Both the position numbers and the translations under genes were made by a program. This document shows positions 11,695 to 21,731 of a stretch of 64,000 nucleotides of DNA, one piece after another. Position 1 is the first letter of the stretch. Each line of letters opens with the position of its first letter. This stretch comes from an uncultured Litorivicinus sp. GTDB taxonomy: Bacteria; Pseudomonadota; Gammaproteobacteria; Pseudomonadales; Litorivicinaceae. Location of the stretch: positions 124,001 through 188,000 of the forward strand of contig CACECO010000001.1 in NCBI GenBank assembly GCA_902558075.1, read 5' to 3'. The notes under the pieces were generated by a model that was given only the letters and a program-made list of their open reading frames with translations, was not told the DNA's origin and did not search any database.

Positions 11695-12129
11695 ATGGCA
11701 ACGAATAAAAAAGAATCACTCTTAGGCTATGTAGATCCGTACCAAGCATCGAAAGGTGAAGAGTACATGAGTGAGGCGATGCGTGAACACTTCGTGCAGA
11801 TTCTTGATCTGTGGAAACGGAATCTTATGGAAGAAGTTGACCGCACCGTTTCGCACATGAAAGAGGAAGCAGCAAACTTCGCTGACCCAGCCGACCGTGC
11901 CACGCAAGAGGAAGAGTTCAGTCTCGAACTTCGTACCAGGGATCGTGAACGGAAACTGATTAAGAAGATCGATAAAACACTTGAGGCGATTGAAAACGAT
12001 GACTACGGTTTTTGCGAAACATGCGGAATCGAGATCGGTCTTCGTCGCCTAGAAGCGCGCCCAACAGCGACTCAGTGCGTCGACTGCAAAACACTCGACG
12101 AGCTCCGCGAAAAACAAACTGGCGCATAA
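11695..12129 (+). CDS. dksA: RNA polymerase-binding transcription factor DksA
   Basis: Zinc finger CETCGIEIGLRRLEARPTATQCVDC; GluQRS gene follows. Confidence 0.95.
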   Translation: MATNKKESLLGYVDPYQASKGEEYMSEAMREHFVQILDLWKRNLMEEVDRTVSHMKEEAANFADPADRATQEEEFSLELRTRDRERKLIKKIDKTLEAIENDDYGFCETCGIEIGLRRLEARPTATQCVDCKTLDELREKQTGA

Positions 12130-12133
12130 TCGT

Positions 12134-13003
12134 TTGGCTCAATATCGTGGTCGATTTGCACCCTCAGCGACCGGCCCGTTGCATCTCGGGTCCATTCTTG
12201 CTGCACTCGTCAGCTATATACATGCAAAACACCATCATGGTGATTGGTTGATTCGCATTGATGACCTCGACAGGAAACGGTGTAATCAAATCCATGTTGA
12301 TTCGATCCTTGATTGTCTGGATGCATTTGGATTCAGCCCCTCTGCATCGGTTTGTCGACAAACAGACCGCATATCGGACTACCAAAACGCTCTGAGTTCA
12401 CTCGAAGAACAAGGACGTCTCTATCCGTGTAGTTGTACTCGGAAATCACTTCCAAAAGGACCTTACCCGGGTTTTTGTCGTAATCAAATTGGCCAAACGT
12501 TGATCGCAGATAGAGCGGTGCGAATTGATGCCAGTGACATCGATCTGATGGTAGATGATCTAATTACGACGTCATCAATCAGCCAGCCATCCGGAGATTT
12601 TATCGTCAAGCGACGTGATGGATTCTTCGCCTATCAGCTGGCGTGTGCGGTCGATGAGCGGATCGATGGAATTACGCATGTGATCCGAGGAATTGATCTT
12701 CTTGATTCAACACCCATGCAACGGTTCATCATGAAATGTCTTGGGTATGAAAGCCCAACATACGGGCATTTTCCCGTTTTAGTCGGTGCTGATGGTACAA
12801 AGTTATCCAAACAAACATTCGCTGAACCTGTGGATTGGACTCGGCCAGGTGCGACTTTTGCCTTGATTTCACGATTACTGTTACTAAAAGATACACCCGG
12901 ACCGAACGAGCACGCACAAGTGTGGTTGGACTATTTTATATCGTTGGAAAATTTCATCCCATTGATTGTCAAGGCTTCAGAAGCCAATACCCTTTCGATC
13001 TAG
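12134..13003 (+). CDS. gluQ: Glutamyl-Q tRNA(Asp) synthetase
   Basis: YRGRFAPSATGPLHLGSILAALVSYIHAK...DLDRKRC; shortened GluRS-like protein after dksA; probable TTG start. Confidence 0.92.
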   Translation: MAQYRGRFAPSATGPLHLGSILAALVSYIHAKHHHGDWLIRIDDLDRKRCNQIHVDSILDCLDAFGFSPSASVCRQTDRISDYQNALSSLEEQGRLYPCSCTRKSLPKGPYPGFCRNQIGQTLIADRAVRIDASDIDLMVDDLITTSSISQPSGDFIVKRRDGFFAYQLACAVDERIDGITHVIRGIDLLDSTPMQRFIMKCLGYESPTYGHFPVLVGADGTKLSKQTFAEPVDWTRPGATFALISRLLLLKDTPGPNEHAQVWLDYFISLENFIPLIVKASEANTLSI

Positions 13004-13030
13004 AAACTCGTAAACTATCTCCAAACAAGG

Positions 13031-14365
13031 GTGCTTATGGCAACGCTACTTCTCGTTACAGACGAAGCAATTATTCGAAAGTCTATTCAACTTGGACTCG
13101 AGCAACGCAGACATCATGTGTTGATCGCCGAGTCGGTCAAGGAAGCGATATCCCAGAAAAGGGACATCGATTGCGTTGTTTGTGAGCATCGACTTGCCGA
13201 CGGATCAGGGATTGATTTGATATCTCACTTTAAACCCGTGCCTCTGATTTTACTTGTTGGCCAAGTGTCCCTCCAAGCCGGAATTTTGGCAATGCGAAAA
13301 GGCGCTTTCGATTGTTTCACCAAGCCTGTTGATCACAACGATTTGCTTCGATCGATCGAAAAAGCAACAGCGACGAGATCCACGATCAGCACAGACATGA
13401 TGATTGGACAGAGCGTAGTCATGCTGAAATTAAAAAAGCAGATATTACGAGTGGCCCCTCTTGAAACAACAATTTTAATCGGGGGTGAATCTGGAACTGG
13501 CAAAGAACTGGTCGCAAAATCCATTCATCAAATGTCCTCACGATCAGAAAAAGACATGATTTCAGTCAACTGCGCTGCAATCCCAAAGCCACTCATTGAA
13601 GCAGAGATCTTTGGCCACGTGAAAGGCGCATTTACGGGCGCAACACAGGATAGAGCTGGGTTAATCGAGTCCGCAGACGGATCGACTCTTTTCTTAGACG
13701 AAATCGGTGAGCTCCCATTAGAAGCGCAATCTCGATTGCTAAGAGTACTTCAGGAAGGCGAGATTCAAAGAGTGGGGAGCACCGACCGAACATATGTCAA
13801 TGTTCGATTGGTCGCCGCGACACATCGGAATTTGCTGGACATGGTCTCGAAAGGCCAATTTCGAGAAGACCTCTATTACCGACTCAATGTCATTGAACTG
13901 CGATGTCCACCACTCAGAGATCGTGGAGAAGATATCATGGTTCTTGCCGAAGCTGTTCTCGACCGGGTCAAACATCAGGTGAATCGACCCGAACTGAGAT
14001 TTAGTGACAGTATCCAGGCATCGATCAAAAGTCACCCATGGCCAGGTAACGTTCGAGAACTCGGTAATGTCATCGAAAGAGCAGTGGTCTTATCCGAAGG
14101 TCCTTTGATCGATCACTCGGATCTTGGACTAGCAGGCGCGCCCGATACAGATAACACGTTTTCTGCAAAAGAACAGCGGCCAATGGGTCGCGCCCAGCCA
14201 ACGATGTCGCTTGAAGACTATTTTCAACATTTTGTGCTGTCCCATGAAGACCAAATGAGCGAAACCGAGCTAGCCAAGCGACTGGGCATCAGCCGAAAGA
14301 GTCTTTGGGAGCGGAGAAATCGTCTGGGAATTCCTCGGCGTAAAGACGAGTTGAAAAATTCGTAA
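13031..14365 (+). CDS. cbrB: CbrB-like sigma-54-dependent response regulator with degenerate receiver
   Basis: Receiver + AAA+ (GAFTGA present) + Fis HTH ETELAKRLGISRKSLWERRNRLGIPRRK; located between gluQ and pcnB as cbrB is in Pseudomonas. Confidence 0.82.
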   Translation: MLMATLLLVTDEAIIRKSIQLGLEQRRHHVLIAESVKEAISQKRDIDCVVCEHRLADGSGIDLISHFKPVPLILLVGQVSLQAGILAMRKGAFDCFTKPVDHNDLLRSIEKATATRSTISTDMMIGQSVVMLKLKKQILRVAPLETTILIGGESGTGKELVAKSIHQMSSRSEKDMISVNCAAIPKPLIEAEIFGHVKGAFTGATQDRAGLIESADGSTLFLDEIGELPLEAQSRLLRVLQEGEIQRVGSTDRTYVNVRLVAATHRNLLDMVSKGQFREDLYYRLNVIELRCPPLRDRGEDIMVLAEAVLDRVKHQVNRPELRFSDSIQASIKSHPWPGNVRELGNVIERAVVLSEGPLIDHSDLGLAGAPDTDNTFSAKEQRPMGRAQPTMSLEDYFQHFVLSHEDQMSETELAKRLGISRKSLWERRNRLGIPRRKDELKNS

Positions 14366-14424
14366 CACCTACTTGCTACTTGTAGTAACGACACGTAACG
14401 ATTTTTCTCGAAAAAAAGTTACCC

Positions 14425-14742
14425 ATAGGTCTAATCTTAGTGATCTCTTATTTTGTATATGATTGCACCTGTTCGAGATAAGACTAATAAAAAAGAACAG
14501 AAGCAGTGACAACAATAAAAAGATAGCTGAATGAGATTACGGTTCACTGTGAGAACTGAGTTTCACGGGAGCAGATTTGTTTCCTTAGGCCGATAACAAT
14601 TAAAAAGCGAAAGCTAAGGCCTTAGTTGCCTAAATAGTAACTTGAGACTGAGATTGCACAATGAAAGGTAATTTCGATTGGTGCGAATAATAAAAATAAT
14701 CAACAACGCACAACCATTAAAAGGGGCGAAAGCCCCTTTTTT
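14425..14742 (+). ncRNA. Candidate CrcZ-like small RNA (5' end uncertain)
   Basis: ORF-free ~400-nt gap between cbrB-like gene and pcnB, ending in a strong intrinsic terminator; at least three AANAANAA motifs (14486-14493, 14511-14518, 14686-14693). Confidence 0.55.
14719..14742 (+). terminator. Rho-independent terminator
   Basis: AAAAGGGGC-GAAA-GCCCCTTTTTT. Confidence 0.9.
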
Positions 14743-14769
14743 GTTGATGGGCTCTGGTATCATTTCTAC

Positions 14770-16119
14770 TTGTGCTACTGGAGTCTTCTATTGTTTTCGG
14801 TGTTTAAAAAGAAATCTTCTCAAAGCGCTCACATCTTCAAAGATGTGGTGACTCAGGAGTATCACGGAATTAATCAACGAGATCTATCGCATGGCAGTTT
14901 ACGGGTCATTGAGGTCCTTCAACATGCAGGGTTCGAAGCCTATCTTGTTGGTGGAGGAATTCGTGATTTGTTACTCGGAAAACACCCAAAAGACTTCGAT
15001 GTTGCGACTAGCGCCAAACCAGTTGAAATTCAGAAACTATTTCGAAAAGCGCGTATCATCGGGCGACGCTTCCAGATCGTCCATGTTCGTATGGGGCCTG
15101 AAATCATTGAAGTGACAACCTTCAGAGGTTCTGCTGAAAATAGCCATTTACAACGAGCGAATGCGTCAGGCATGTTGGTTCGCGACAATGTCTTTGGATC
15201 AGTTGAGGATGACGCTGTACGCCGCGACTTCACAATGAACGCGCTCTACTACGATCCATCTAACCATGAAGTCCTGGACTTTGTTGGCGGCTACGATGAT
15301 CTCGAGGATGGGTTGATTCGAATCATTGGTGACCCTGAGACGCGCTACCGCGAAGATCCAGTGCGTATGCTTAGAGCTGTGAGGTTTGTTGGAAAGTTAG
15401 GCCTTCAACTCGAGGCTGACACAGCAGAACCCCTTCGGCGTCTCGCTCCCCTTTTGAGAGATGTCTCGCCATCGCGGCTATTCGATGAAATCTTGAAATT
15501 ACTTCAGGCAGGCCACGGTCAAGCAACGTTCCCTGAACTCGTTAAATACGATCTGTTACGACCGTTGTTTCCGCAAACTGAAGCCCTGTTCGGCGAGGCC
15601 GATGATTTGCACCACCAACACTTGATAGATCTAGCTCTTTTAAATACGGATAAAAGATTGAATGAAGGCAAGTCAGTGACCCCCGCATTCTTGTATGCAG
15701 CACTTCACTGGCCTAAGGTTCAGCATCGATGGGAAGAGCTCCAGGCTGAGGGACACGGACGCGCACCCGCCCTTGCAATCGCATGCTCTGAAACCCTCGA
15801 CTTTAATCAGCAATTCATTGCGATACCCAAGCGTTTCAGCGTCACCATCCGAGAAATCTGGGAACTGCAAATGAAGCTTGAAAAGCGACATGGCCGTCGT
15901 CCAGACTCAACCCTTGAGCATCCGAGGTTCCGTGCCGGATATGACTTCCTTCTGTTACGTGAACTCTCCGGTGAAATCCAAGGCGGGCTTGGCGAGTGGT
16001 GGACCCAGTATCAAATTGCCGATGACGCGCTACGCCGTGATCTGATTGCATCAGTCAAAGATGATCAGGACGAACTAAAAGCACGGTGTCCGCGCAGACG
16101 GTCGAAGCGCCGTGACTAG
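14770..16119 (+). CDS. pcnB: Poly(A) polymerase
   Basis: AYLVGGGIRDLLLGKHPKDFDVATSAKP...; followed by folK. Confidence 0.94.
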   Translation: MCYWSLLLFSVFKKKSSQSAHIFKDVVTQEYHGINQRDLSHGSLRVIEVLQHAGFEAYLVGGGIRDLLLGKHPKDFDVATSAKPVEIQKLFRKARIIGRRFQIVHVRMGPEIIEVTTFRGSAENSHLQRANASGMLVRDNVFGSVEDDAVRRDFTMNALYYDPSNHEVLDFVGGYDDLEDGLIRIIGDPETRYREDPVRMLRAVRFVGKLGLQLEADTAEPLRRLAPLLRDVSPSRLFDEILKLLQAGHGQATFPELVKYDLLRPLFPQTEALFGEADDLHHQHLIDLALLNTDKRLNEGKSVTPAFLYAALHWPKVQHRWEELQAEGHGRAPALAIACSETLDFNQQFIAIPKRFSVTIREIWELQMKLEKRHGRRPDSTLEHPRFRAGYDFLLLRELSGEIQGGLGEWWTQYQIADDALRRDLIASVKDDQDELKARCPRRRSKRRD

Positions 16120-16585
16120 TCACGTTTTCTTGGCACTTGGCTCAAATCTGAATGATCCAGTAGCCCAGATCCAACAAGCAATTACAGCCTTAGCAAGCTC
16201 AGTCGATGCAATTGAATGCGCGCCGCTTTATCAATCCAAACCGCTCGGACCGCAAGATCAACCGGACTTTGTAAACACAGTCATTTCAGGCTATACAGAC
16301 CTTAGTCCAAACGCGTTGTTGTCCGCCCTCCAAGGGATCGAAAAGCAACAGCAGCGAGTTAAAAACCAACATTGGGGACCAAGAACGATCGATATTGATA
16401 TCTTATTTTACGACGATCTTCGATTGAACACGCCTCAACTCACGATTCCGCATAAAGAGCTGTTTTATCGCTCATTTGTGACCATTCCACTGTTCGACCT
16501 AATTCCTAACGGAATAATGCCAACAGGTGACCAACTCGAACGAAACCGCTACGATTCCTCGAAGTTGGTTCAAATCGATACATAG
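16112..16585 (+). CDS. folK: 2-amino-4-hydroxy-6-hydroxymethyldihydropteridine pyrophosphokinase
   Basis: FLALGSNLNDPVAQI...WGPRTIDIDILFYDD. Confidence 0.95.
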   Translation: MTSHVFLALGSNLNDPVAQIQQAITALASSVDAIECAPLYQSKPLGPQDQPDFVNTVISGYTDLSPNALLSALQGIEKQQQRVKNQHWGPRTIDIDILFYDDLRLNTPQLTIPHKELFYRSFVTIPLFDLIPNGIMPTGDQLERNRYDSSKLVQIDT

Positions 16586-16595
16586 GAAGTACGCA

Positions 16596-17393
16596 GTGCC
16601 ACAGATCACCCTGAATACCCTCAAAAAACATCGCGCTGAAAATACAAAATTCAGTGTAGTCACTGCGTACGATGCCTGTTTCGCAAGCCTCGCCTCAGAC
16701 GCGGGCATCGACACGATTTTAGTTGGCGATTCGCTTGGTATGGTCCTCCAAGGACATCAAAGCACCCTGACGGTGACAGTCGGTGATATCGCCTACCATA
16801 CGCGTTGTGCAGCAGCCGCTGCATCTTCATGCTTGATCGTTGCCGATGTTCCTTTCATGGCGTCGGCCACCACGCAGGATGCAGTTTATACCGCCCGAGA
16901 GTTGATGCAAGCGGGTGCTCATGTTGTCAAAATCGAAGGTGGAACTAATCTCGTGGATCTCGTCAAACTGTATCGAGATCAAGGCGTTGCCACTTGTTGC
17001 CATCTTGGGCTGACACCGCAATTTGTCAATCAATTTGGCGGATATCGTGTTCAAGGCCGAACAGATGAAACCGCAAAGCGACTCATCGATGCCGCTGCAG
17101 CCCTCGACGACGCCGGAACAGACCTAATTTTACTCGAATGTGTTCCAAATCATGTCACTGAAGCAATCATGAATGTCACAACCGTTCCTGTCATTGGTAT
17201 CGGTGCCGGACCATCAACAACCGGTCAGGTACTCGTCATGCACGATCTGCTGGGGATTACCCCAGGTAAAAAGGCTCGGTTTGTGAAGAATTTCATGGCA
17301 TCCGCAGACTCAATTCTAGAAGCATTTCAAGCCTATAATCGAGCTGTTAAGAATGGCTCTTTCCCTGCACCGGAGCACTGCTTTGAAGAGTGA
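16596..17393 (+). CDS. panB: 3-methyl-2-oxobutanoate hydroxymethyltransferase
   Basis: PQITLNTLKKHRAENTKFSVVTAYDACFASLASDAGIDTILVGDSLGMVLQGH; GTG start inside the supplied ORF. Confidence 0.95.
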   Translation: MPQITLNTLKKHRAENTKFSVVTAYDACFASLASDAGIDTILVGDSLGMVLQGHQSTLTVTVGDIAYHTRCAAAAASSCLIVADVPFMASATTQDAVYTARELMQAGAHVVKIEGGTNLVDLVKLYRDQGVATCCHLGLTPQFVNQFGGYRVQGRTDETAKRLIDAAAALDDAGTDLILLECVPNHVTEAIMNVTTVPVIGIGAGPSTTGQVLVMHDLLGITPGKKARFVKNFMASADSILEAFQAYNRAVKNGSFPAPEHCFEE

Positions 17394-18246
17394 TTCATCG
17401 CCCATCATATTTAACACTGTCAGCGACCTCCGGATATTCTTGGCAATAGCGCGCGGTAACGGGAAAACAGTCGGTTTTGTGCCCACCATGGGTAACTTGC
17501 ATCAAGGGCATCTCGACCTAGTGGAAAAGGCCTCTGACATATCGGATGTTGTCGTTGTGAGCATCTTTGTAAATCCGATGCAGTTCGGCCCACATGAAGA
17601 TTTTGATGCCTACCCAAGAACCTTAAAGGCAGACTGCAAAGCGCTTACCAATCACCCTTGCGATGCGATATTTGCGCCAACGGTTCGCGAAGTCTATCCA
17701 AAAGGCGTAAACACAGAAATTGACCTACCGAGTTTATCTACCATTTTATGCGGACATCATCGTCCTGGACATTTCAAAGGTGTTGCGACGGTCGTGGCAA
17801 AGCTTTTGAATATCGTACAACCTGACGTCGCCGTCTTTGGGAATAAAGATTATCAACAACTACAAGTGATCCAGACCATGGTCGCTGATTTACTGATACC
17901 AGTAACCATCGTTGGAGCCGACACAACCCGAGAACCGAGCGGCCTTGCAATGAGTAGCCGAAATGCATATCTCTCTGCAGAAGAAAAAGAAGCAGCCGCA
18001 ATGCTCTATGGGGCATTGAAACGGATTGGGGACACACTGCGGAGCGATTCTCAGGTCAGTAAGACACTGAGACAGCAAAAGGAGCGACTGACCGCTGCCG
18101 GCTTCGTACTCGACTACTTGGAAATCAGAGACGCTCAAGACTTGTCAAAATCCTATGTTGAGGCGGCTTCAGCTGTCATATTGGTCGCCGCAAAGCTTGG
18201 TCGAGCACGACTGATTGATAGTCTGGTAATTGAGTTAAAACACTGA
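17353..18246 (+). CDS. panC: Pantoate-beta-alanine ligase
   Basis: VGFVPTMGNLHQGHLDLVEKA; alternative TTG start at 17383 would shorten the overlap with panB. Confidence 0.94.
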   Translation: MALSLHRSTALKSDSSPIIFNTVSDLRIFLAIARGNGKTVGFVPTMGNLHQGHLDLVEKASDISDVVVVSIFVNPMQFGPHEDFDAYPRTLKADCKALTNHPCDAIFAPTVREVYPKGVNTEIDLPSLSTILCGHHRPGHFKGVATVVAKLLNIVQPDVAVFGNKDYQQLQVIQTMVADLLIPVTIVGADTTREPSGLAMSSRNAYLSAEEKEAAAMLYGALKRIGDTLRSDSQVSKTLRQQKERLTAAGFVLDYLEIRDAQDLSKSYVEAASAVILVAAKLGRARLIDSLVIELKH

Positions 18247-18250
18247 CATA

Positions 18251-18277
18251 AAAAGCCCCGCAATTTGCGAGGCTTTT
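18251..18277. terminator. Bidirectional intrinsic terminator between panC and pnp
   Basis: AAAAGCCCCGC-AATTT-GCGAGGCTTTT hairpin (one mismatch) between converging genes. Confidence 0.8.
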
Positions 18278-18316
18278 CAACGTATTTCATCCGAGGCGCA
18301 TGCCTCCGATGTAAAC

Positions 18317-20392
18317 TTAAATATTTTTCATTGTGAGTTTAATACGACCGCGTGCGTCAACGTCAAGCACTTTGACCTTCACAACATCGCCGATCTTCAT
18401 ATAGTCTTCAACTTTCTCGACACGCTCTTCAGCTATTTGACTGATGTGAACCAAGCCATCTTTGCCAGGCAATATATTCACGAAGGCCCCGAAATCAACA
18501 ATTCGCTCGACTTTACCTTTATAAACACCTCCAATTTCTGCTTCGGCTGTGATTGCCTCAATCATCGAAATCGCTTTTTGCGCTTTTTCTTTGGTTTCTG
18601 CATACACTCGGACTAAACCATCATCATCAAGATCGACAGTCGCACCGGAGGTTTCGCAAATACTGCGGATCGTAGCCCCACCTTTACCAATGACTTCACG
18701 AATCTTGTCTGGGTCAATACGGAAGCTGTAGGTCCGTGGCGCTGTATCGGCAACTTCGTCACGTGCACAATCAATCACTTTGTTCATTTCACCCAGAATG
18801 TGCAAACGAGCATCCTGCGCCTGAGCCAACGCGACACGCATGATCTCTTCAGTAATACCTTGAATCTTGATGTCCATTTGCAGCGCAGTCACACCATCAG
18901 ATGAGCCAGCAACTTTGAAATCCATATCACCCAAGTGGTCCTCGTCACCCAAGATATCTGTCAAGACAGCATAACCATCGTCTTCTTTCACAAGACCCAT
19001 CGCAATACCCGCAACAGGGGCACGCAAGGGAACACCTGCATCCATTAGCGCTAGCGACGCGCCACACACAGATGCCATCGACGACGAACCATTTGATTCA
19101 GTAATCTCGCTCACAACACGAATGGTATAAGGGAATGTCTCTTCATCAGGAAGCATCGCGTAAACACCACGGCGGGCCAAACGGCCGTGACCGATCTCAC
19201 GGCGCTTCGGCCCGGATATCATACCGGCTTCACCAACACAGTAGGGAGGGAAGTTGTAATGCAGCATGAAGGTATCTTTTTCGTCACCCATCAAACCATC
19301 GACAATTTGTGCATCTCGCAGAGCGCCAAGCGTCGTCACAACAATCGCTTGCGTTTCACCGCGAGTAAAGACAGCCGAACCATGCGCACGCTTTAGCATC
19401 CCAACGTCACAATTGATCGGACGCACAGTTTTCTGGTCACGTCCGTCAATCCGTGGCAGCCCTTGAATAACGCGGCTACGAACCACGTTCTTTTCGACCT
19501 TACTGAAGAGCTCTCCAACCGCTTCAGCATTTTCACCATCAGCCCCACCAAATGAAGCGATTGCTTTTGAACGAATCTCACCCAAGGCGTTATAACGTGT
19601 CATCTTTTCAGAGATCTGGTACGCCTCGACGATGCGTGGCTGATACTGTTCTTCGATTTGTGACAGTAATGCTCCATCAATTGATGGAGCTTCCCATTCC
19701 CAAGCGTCATTACCGAACTTCTGGCCAAAGTCCCCAATTGCATCAATCGCAACTTGAAACTCTTGGTGGGCAAACATCACGGCTCCAAGCATCTGTTCTT
19801 CTGTCAGCTCATCTGCTTCAGACTCAACCATCAACACCGCGTCTTTTGTCCCAGCTACGACCATATCAAGACGTGAGTCAGACAGCTCGTCGAATGTTGG
19901 GTTCAATATGTACTGCCCATCTTCTGAAAAACCAACACGCGCAGCACCCAATGGTCCATTGAATGGAATACCTGAAATCGCGAGTGCGGCGGATGCGCCA
20001 AGCATCGCCGCAATATCGGAATCATGAGTTTTCGATGCAGACATCACTGTCAAAACAACCTGCACTTCGTTCATGAACCCATTTGGAAAGAGTGGGCGGA
20101 TCGGACGATCAATCAGACGCGATGTCAGCGTTTCTTTCTCTGTTGGACGACCTTCACGCTTAAAGTAACCGCCTGGGATTTTACCCGCAGCATATGTCTT
20201 TTCTTGGTAATGAACTGAGAGAGGGAAAAAATTCTGGCCAGGTTTGACATTTTTTGCCCCGACGACTGTTGCGAGGATTTGCGTCTCGCCCATTGATACT
20301 AAAACGGCACCCGTTGCCTGACGCGCGACAGCGCCCGTTTCCAGCGTGACATCTTGCCCGCCAAACTGAAATTGTACTATTTGCTTTTCCAT
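18317..20392 (-). CDS. pnp: Polyribonucleotide nucleotidyltransferase
   Basis: 691 aa with RNase PH repeats, KH ([17 protein letters not shown]) and S1 domains. Confidence 0.97.
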   Translation of the reverse strand: MEKQIVQFQFGGQDVTLETGAVARQATGAVLVSMGETQILATVVGAKNVKPGQNFFPLSVHYQEKTYAAGKIPGGYFKREGRPTEKETLTSRLIDRPIRPLFPNGFMNEVQVVLTVMSASKTHDSDIAAMLGASAALAISGIPFNGPLGAARVGFSEDGQYILNPTFDELSDSRLDMVVAGTKDAVLMVESEADELTEEQMLGAVMFAHQEFQVAIDAIGDFGQKFGNDAWEWEAPSIDGALLSQIEEQYQPRIVEAYQISEKMTRYNALGEIRSKAIASFGGADGENAEAVGELFSKVEKNVVRSRVIQGLPRIDGRDQKTVRPINCDVGMLKRAHGSAVFTRGETQAIVVTTLGALRDAQIVDGLMGDEKDTFMLHYNFPPYCVGEAGMISGPKRREIGHGRLARRGVYAMLPDEETFPYTIRVVSEITESNGSSSMASVCGASLALMDAGVPLRAPVAGIAMGLVKEDDGYAVLTDILGDEDHLGDMDFKVAGSSDGVTALQMDIKIQGITEEIMRVALAQAQDARLHILGEMNKVIDCARDEVADTAPRTYSFRIDPDKIREVIGKGGATIRSICETSGATVDLDDDGLVRVYAETKEKAQKAISMIEAITAEAEIGGVYKGKVERIVDFGAFVNILPGKDGLVHISQIAEERVEKVEDYMKIGDVVKVKVLDVDARGRIKLTMKNI

Positions 20393-20410
20393 TATTTCCT
20401 ACTTCCAACA

Positions 20411-20429
20411 TGCCAGATCTCATCTGGCA
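20411..20429 (-). promoter_or_regulatory. Perfect hairpin in pnp leader
   Basis: TGCCAGAT-CTC-ATCTGGCA, 8-bp perfect stem just upstream of pnp. Confidence 0.55.
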
Positions 20430-20439
20430 AAAATGCAAA

Positions 20440-20459
20440 AACGGCCCCGAAGGGCCGTT
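20440..20459 (-). terminator. rpsO downstream hairpin/terminator
   Basis: AACGGCCC-CGAA-GGGCCGTT between rpsO and pnp. Confidence 0.75.
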
Positions 20460-20473
20460 CTCGTTTAGACCGA

Positions 20474-20743
20474 TTAACGGCGCAGACCAAGTTCCTTGAT
20501 CAATGCTGCATAGCGGCCCAGATCCTTTGACTTCAGATAGTCGAGCAACTTCCGACGCTGGTTGACCATGCGAATCAAACCACGACGACTATGGTGATCG
20601 TGGATGTTTTTTTTAAAGTGGCCTTGTAGTGCTTGGATATTTGCGGTCAACAAAGCTACTTGAACTTCTGGTGAACCTGTATCGGTTTCACCACGGCCAA
20701 ACTTTTCAACGATTTCAGCTTTCTTTTCTACTGATAAAGCCAT
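20474..20743 (-). CDS. rpsO: 30S ribosomal protein S15
   Basis: [53 protein letters not shown]. Confidence 0.97.
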   Translation of the reverse strand: MALSVEKKAEIVEKFGRGETDTGSPEVQVALLTANIQALQGHFKKNIHDHHSRRGLIRMVNQRRKLLDYLKSKDLGRYAALIKELGLRR

Positions 20744-20774
20744 TTTTTCTGCTCCTACAACGGCATGCCCGACC

Positions 20775-21731
20775 TCATTGGTCAGAATCCGAACTGCCGC
20801 GCATGCCAGCAGCAGCCGGAGATAACATCCGTTTTGCAGTAATTATCCCGCTAGACTTAACGGAAACAATTCCGATAAACGGACCACCTGTGAAATAAGC
20901 GCGCGCATTATCGCACACATCGACTCGTTTACCAGAGACATTTTGCCCTTGAATCAATATCGTGCATTCGTTTTCGGTCAAATCAACCCGCGGGAAATGA
21001 CTTAGGATTGCATCGATCGGCAACAACGACGAATCAATTAGTGATGGATCGTCGTCTTGAAGGGACTCGAATGCATTCCATGCATGCGCCTGCTCAAGCG
21101 AAAATCCACCCGACAGATCGCGCCGTAAACGACTCAAATGGGCAACAGAGCCAAGTGCGTCACCGATCGATTCAGCAAGGCTTCTAATGTAGGTACCTTT
21201 TGAACATCGAACACAGATATCAATCCAACCTTCGTTTACATCAAACTGCAATAGGTGATTACTGAAGATTTGAATCAGGCGAGGTGACCGCTCAACCTGT
21301 TTTCCCTGCCGAGCTAATTTATACAGTGGTTGTCCTTGATACTTCAGGGCTGACACCATCGGTGGCACCTGCATCTGAGTACCCGTCAGCGCGGACAATA
21401 CAGTGGCGATCTTCGATTCTGTTAATTCAGGAATCGGTTTGACTAAAATGACTTTGCCATCGGCATCCAGCGTATCAGTTGCGGAACCGAGTTGAATACG
21501 CGCCAAATACCCTTTATGAGCATCCAATCCGTATTGACTGAATTTTGTCGCCTCTCCAAAGACAATCGGTAGAACCCCTGTAGCCATTGGATCTAGCGCC
21601 CCTGTATGACCCACTTTTTTGGCTTTAGACCACCGTTTTAAACGACTGACCACACCATTGGATGTCAAACCTTGAGGCTTATCCACAATGAGGATCCCGT
21701 TTAAATCGCGACCCTTGTTGCGCTTACTCAT
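20775..21731 (-). CDS. truB: tRNA pseudouridine(55) synthase
   Basis: [22 protein letters not shown]...[18 protein letters not shown]. Confidence 0.96.
   Translation of the reverse strand: MSKRNKGRDLNGILIVDKPQGLTSNGVVSRLKRWSKAKKVGHTGALDPMATGVLPIVFGEATKFSQYGLDAHKGYLARIQLGSATDTLDADGKVILVKPIPELTESKIATVLSALTGTQMQVPPMVSALKYQGQPLYKLARQGKQVERSPRLIQIFSNHLLQFDVNEGWIDICVRCSKGTYIRSLAESIGDALGSVAHLSRLRRDLSGGFSLEQAHAWNAFESLQDDDPSLIDSSLLPIDAILSHFPRVDLTENECTILIQGQNVSGKRVDVCDNARAYFTGGPFIGIVSVKSSGIITAKRMLSPAAAGMRGSSDSDQ

Noticed and set aside
14700-14800. Upstream start of pcnB at 14770 causing an unusual hydrophobic N-terminus
   Set aside because: Probably an over-extended start (MCYWSLLLFSVF...); an internal start is as likely, so no biological claim is made.
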